DNA from: Palsa-504 sp050013055
GTDB taxonomy: Bacteria > Actinomycetota > Actinomycetes > Streptosporangiales > Streptosporangiaceae
Direction of reading: 5' to 3'
Assembly: GCA_050013055.1 (NCBI GenBank)
Contig: JBEKGC010000275.1
Coordinates: 1 to 12,817 of the forward strand
DNA: 12,817 bases
This document shows, piece by piece, positions 12,635 through 12,817 of the stretch. Position numbers and translations under genes: made by a program. The notes below the pieces were generated by a model. It saw only the letters and a list, made by a program, of their open reading frames with translations. It was not told the origin of the DNA and ran no database searches. Positions within the stretch are counted from its first letter, which is position 1, and every line of letters starts with the position of its first letter.

Positions 12635-12673
12635 GGCGCCGCCTGCGCAGTCACTGGCCGCCGGGGCGGCGCC
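12635..12673 (-). terminator. Candidate hairpin after the TetR-like gene
   Basis: GGCGCCGCC at 12635-12643 and GGCGGCGCC at 12665-12673 form a 9-bp stem with a 21-base loop, 21 bp beyond the minus-strand stop. No T-run follows, so termination is only plausible. Confidence 0.35.
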
Positions 12674-12693
12674 GCCCGCGCAGATCTGTGCGT

Positions 12694-12817
12694 TTAGGCC
12701 GTGTCGCCGAGCAGGGATTGGAGGGCCTGCCGGAAGGCGGCGGAGTCGATGTCCTGGCCGATGGCCAGGCGCTGGGAGTATCCCGTCAGCATGGCGAGCA
12801 GGGCGGCGGCCACGCCG
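12694..12817 (-). CDS. C-terminus of a probable TetR-family regulator (partial)
   Basis: The last 40 residues of a minus-strand gene that begins beyond the right edge: GVAAALLAMLTGYSQRLAIG followed by QDIDSAAFRQALQSLLGDTA and TAA. The pattern of a hydrophobic helix with a GYSQRLAIG-like turn and a final LLG is common at the end of TetR-family ligand-binding domains. No DNA-binding part is visible, so the family is a guess from the tail alone. It points away from the edge toward the secreted-protein gene and is followed by a possible hairpin. Confidence 0.55.
   Translation of the reverse strand, partial: GVAAALLAMLTGYSQRLAIGQDIDSAAFRQALQSLLGDTA

Larger units (their letters stand above)
12326..12693. 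other. Intergenic region of 368 bp
   Basis: No supported gene. It contains the 15-bp duplication at 12392-12421, an AT-rich stretch at about 12422-12460 that probably holds the promoter of the minus-strand secreted-protein gene, and a GC-rich inverted repeat at 12635-12673. Between 12470 and 12600 I see nothing definite. Confidence 0.6.

Noticed and set aside
12500..12690. A short plus-strand peptide ending in LQELSVSELDPLVPA and a later MNVYWLDRQPKRRR-type frame
   Set aside because: No start signal, no similarity I can name, and the region has hairpin-forming GC runs; too little to call a gene.

Overview
The window is very GC-rich, with strong third-position G+C bias, TTG and GTG start candidates, several promoters that fit leaderless transcription, and a remnant of a mycothiol-dependent enzyme family. 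It therefore looks like chromosomal DNA of a high-GC actinomycete. I cannot name the genus from the sequence. There are no rRNA, tRNA, CRISPR or insertion-sequence genes.

Layout. (1) 1-3272, minus strand: a NitT/TauT-type ABC importer. A two-domain fused permease overlaps by ATGA with an ATPase whose reading frame runs, without a stop or a usable internal start, into the N-terminal domain of a KdpD-type sensor protein; it is cut by the window edge. (2) 3365-3672: the broken 3' end of a maleylpyruvate-isomerase-family gene. (3) 3720-6038, plus strand: a short MetE-like methyltransferase with the full His/Cys/Glu/Cys metal set, an IclR regulator and a small DUF1059-like protein. (4) 6080-7546, minus strand: an amidohydrolase of the deaminase/chlorohydrolase branch. 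It is divergent from (5) 7793-10983, plus strand: a CaiB-type CoA-transferase, a citryl-CoA-lyase-like enzyme fused in frame to a LigB-type extradiol dioxygenase, and a LigA-type small subunit. (6) 10984-11508: non-coding DNA with degenerate 30-bp repeats, a strong intrinsic terminator nested in a longer inverted repeat, and a 14-bp minisatellite. (7) 11509-12325, minus strand: a secreted beta-helix protein broken by a one-base frameshift. (8) 12694-12817: the C-terminus of a probable TetR regulator.

How the genes may work together. Regions 1 to 5 look like an aromatic-acid catabolic island: an importer, a PcaR/IclR-like regulator, an amidohydrolase that may prepare the substrate, LigAB-type ring opening, and a CoA-transferase plus citryl-CoA-lyase pair. 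The 4,5-cleavage pathway ends in a citrate-like tertiary alcohol, 4-carboxy-4-hydroxy-2-oxoadipate. The CoA-transferase and lyase could split such a compound as a CoA thioester in place of the usual aldolase. This is inference from gene content.

The items most worth a second look are the ABC-ATPase/KdpD fusion; the lyase/dioxygenase fusion with its GRPGP repeat linker and its start codon out of frame with its Shine-Dalgarno; and two matching CCGTTCGG-N10-CCGAACGG inverted repeats, each about 142 bp upstream of a start codon (iclR and the importer permease). Short GC-rich tandem repeats of 14 to 16 bp recur at four gene boundaries.
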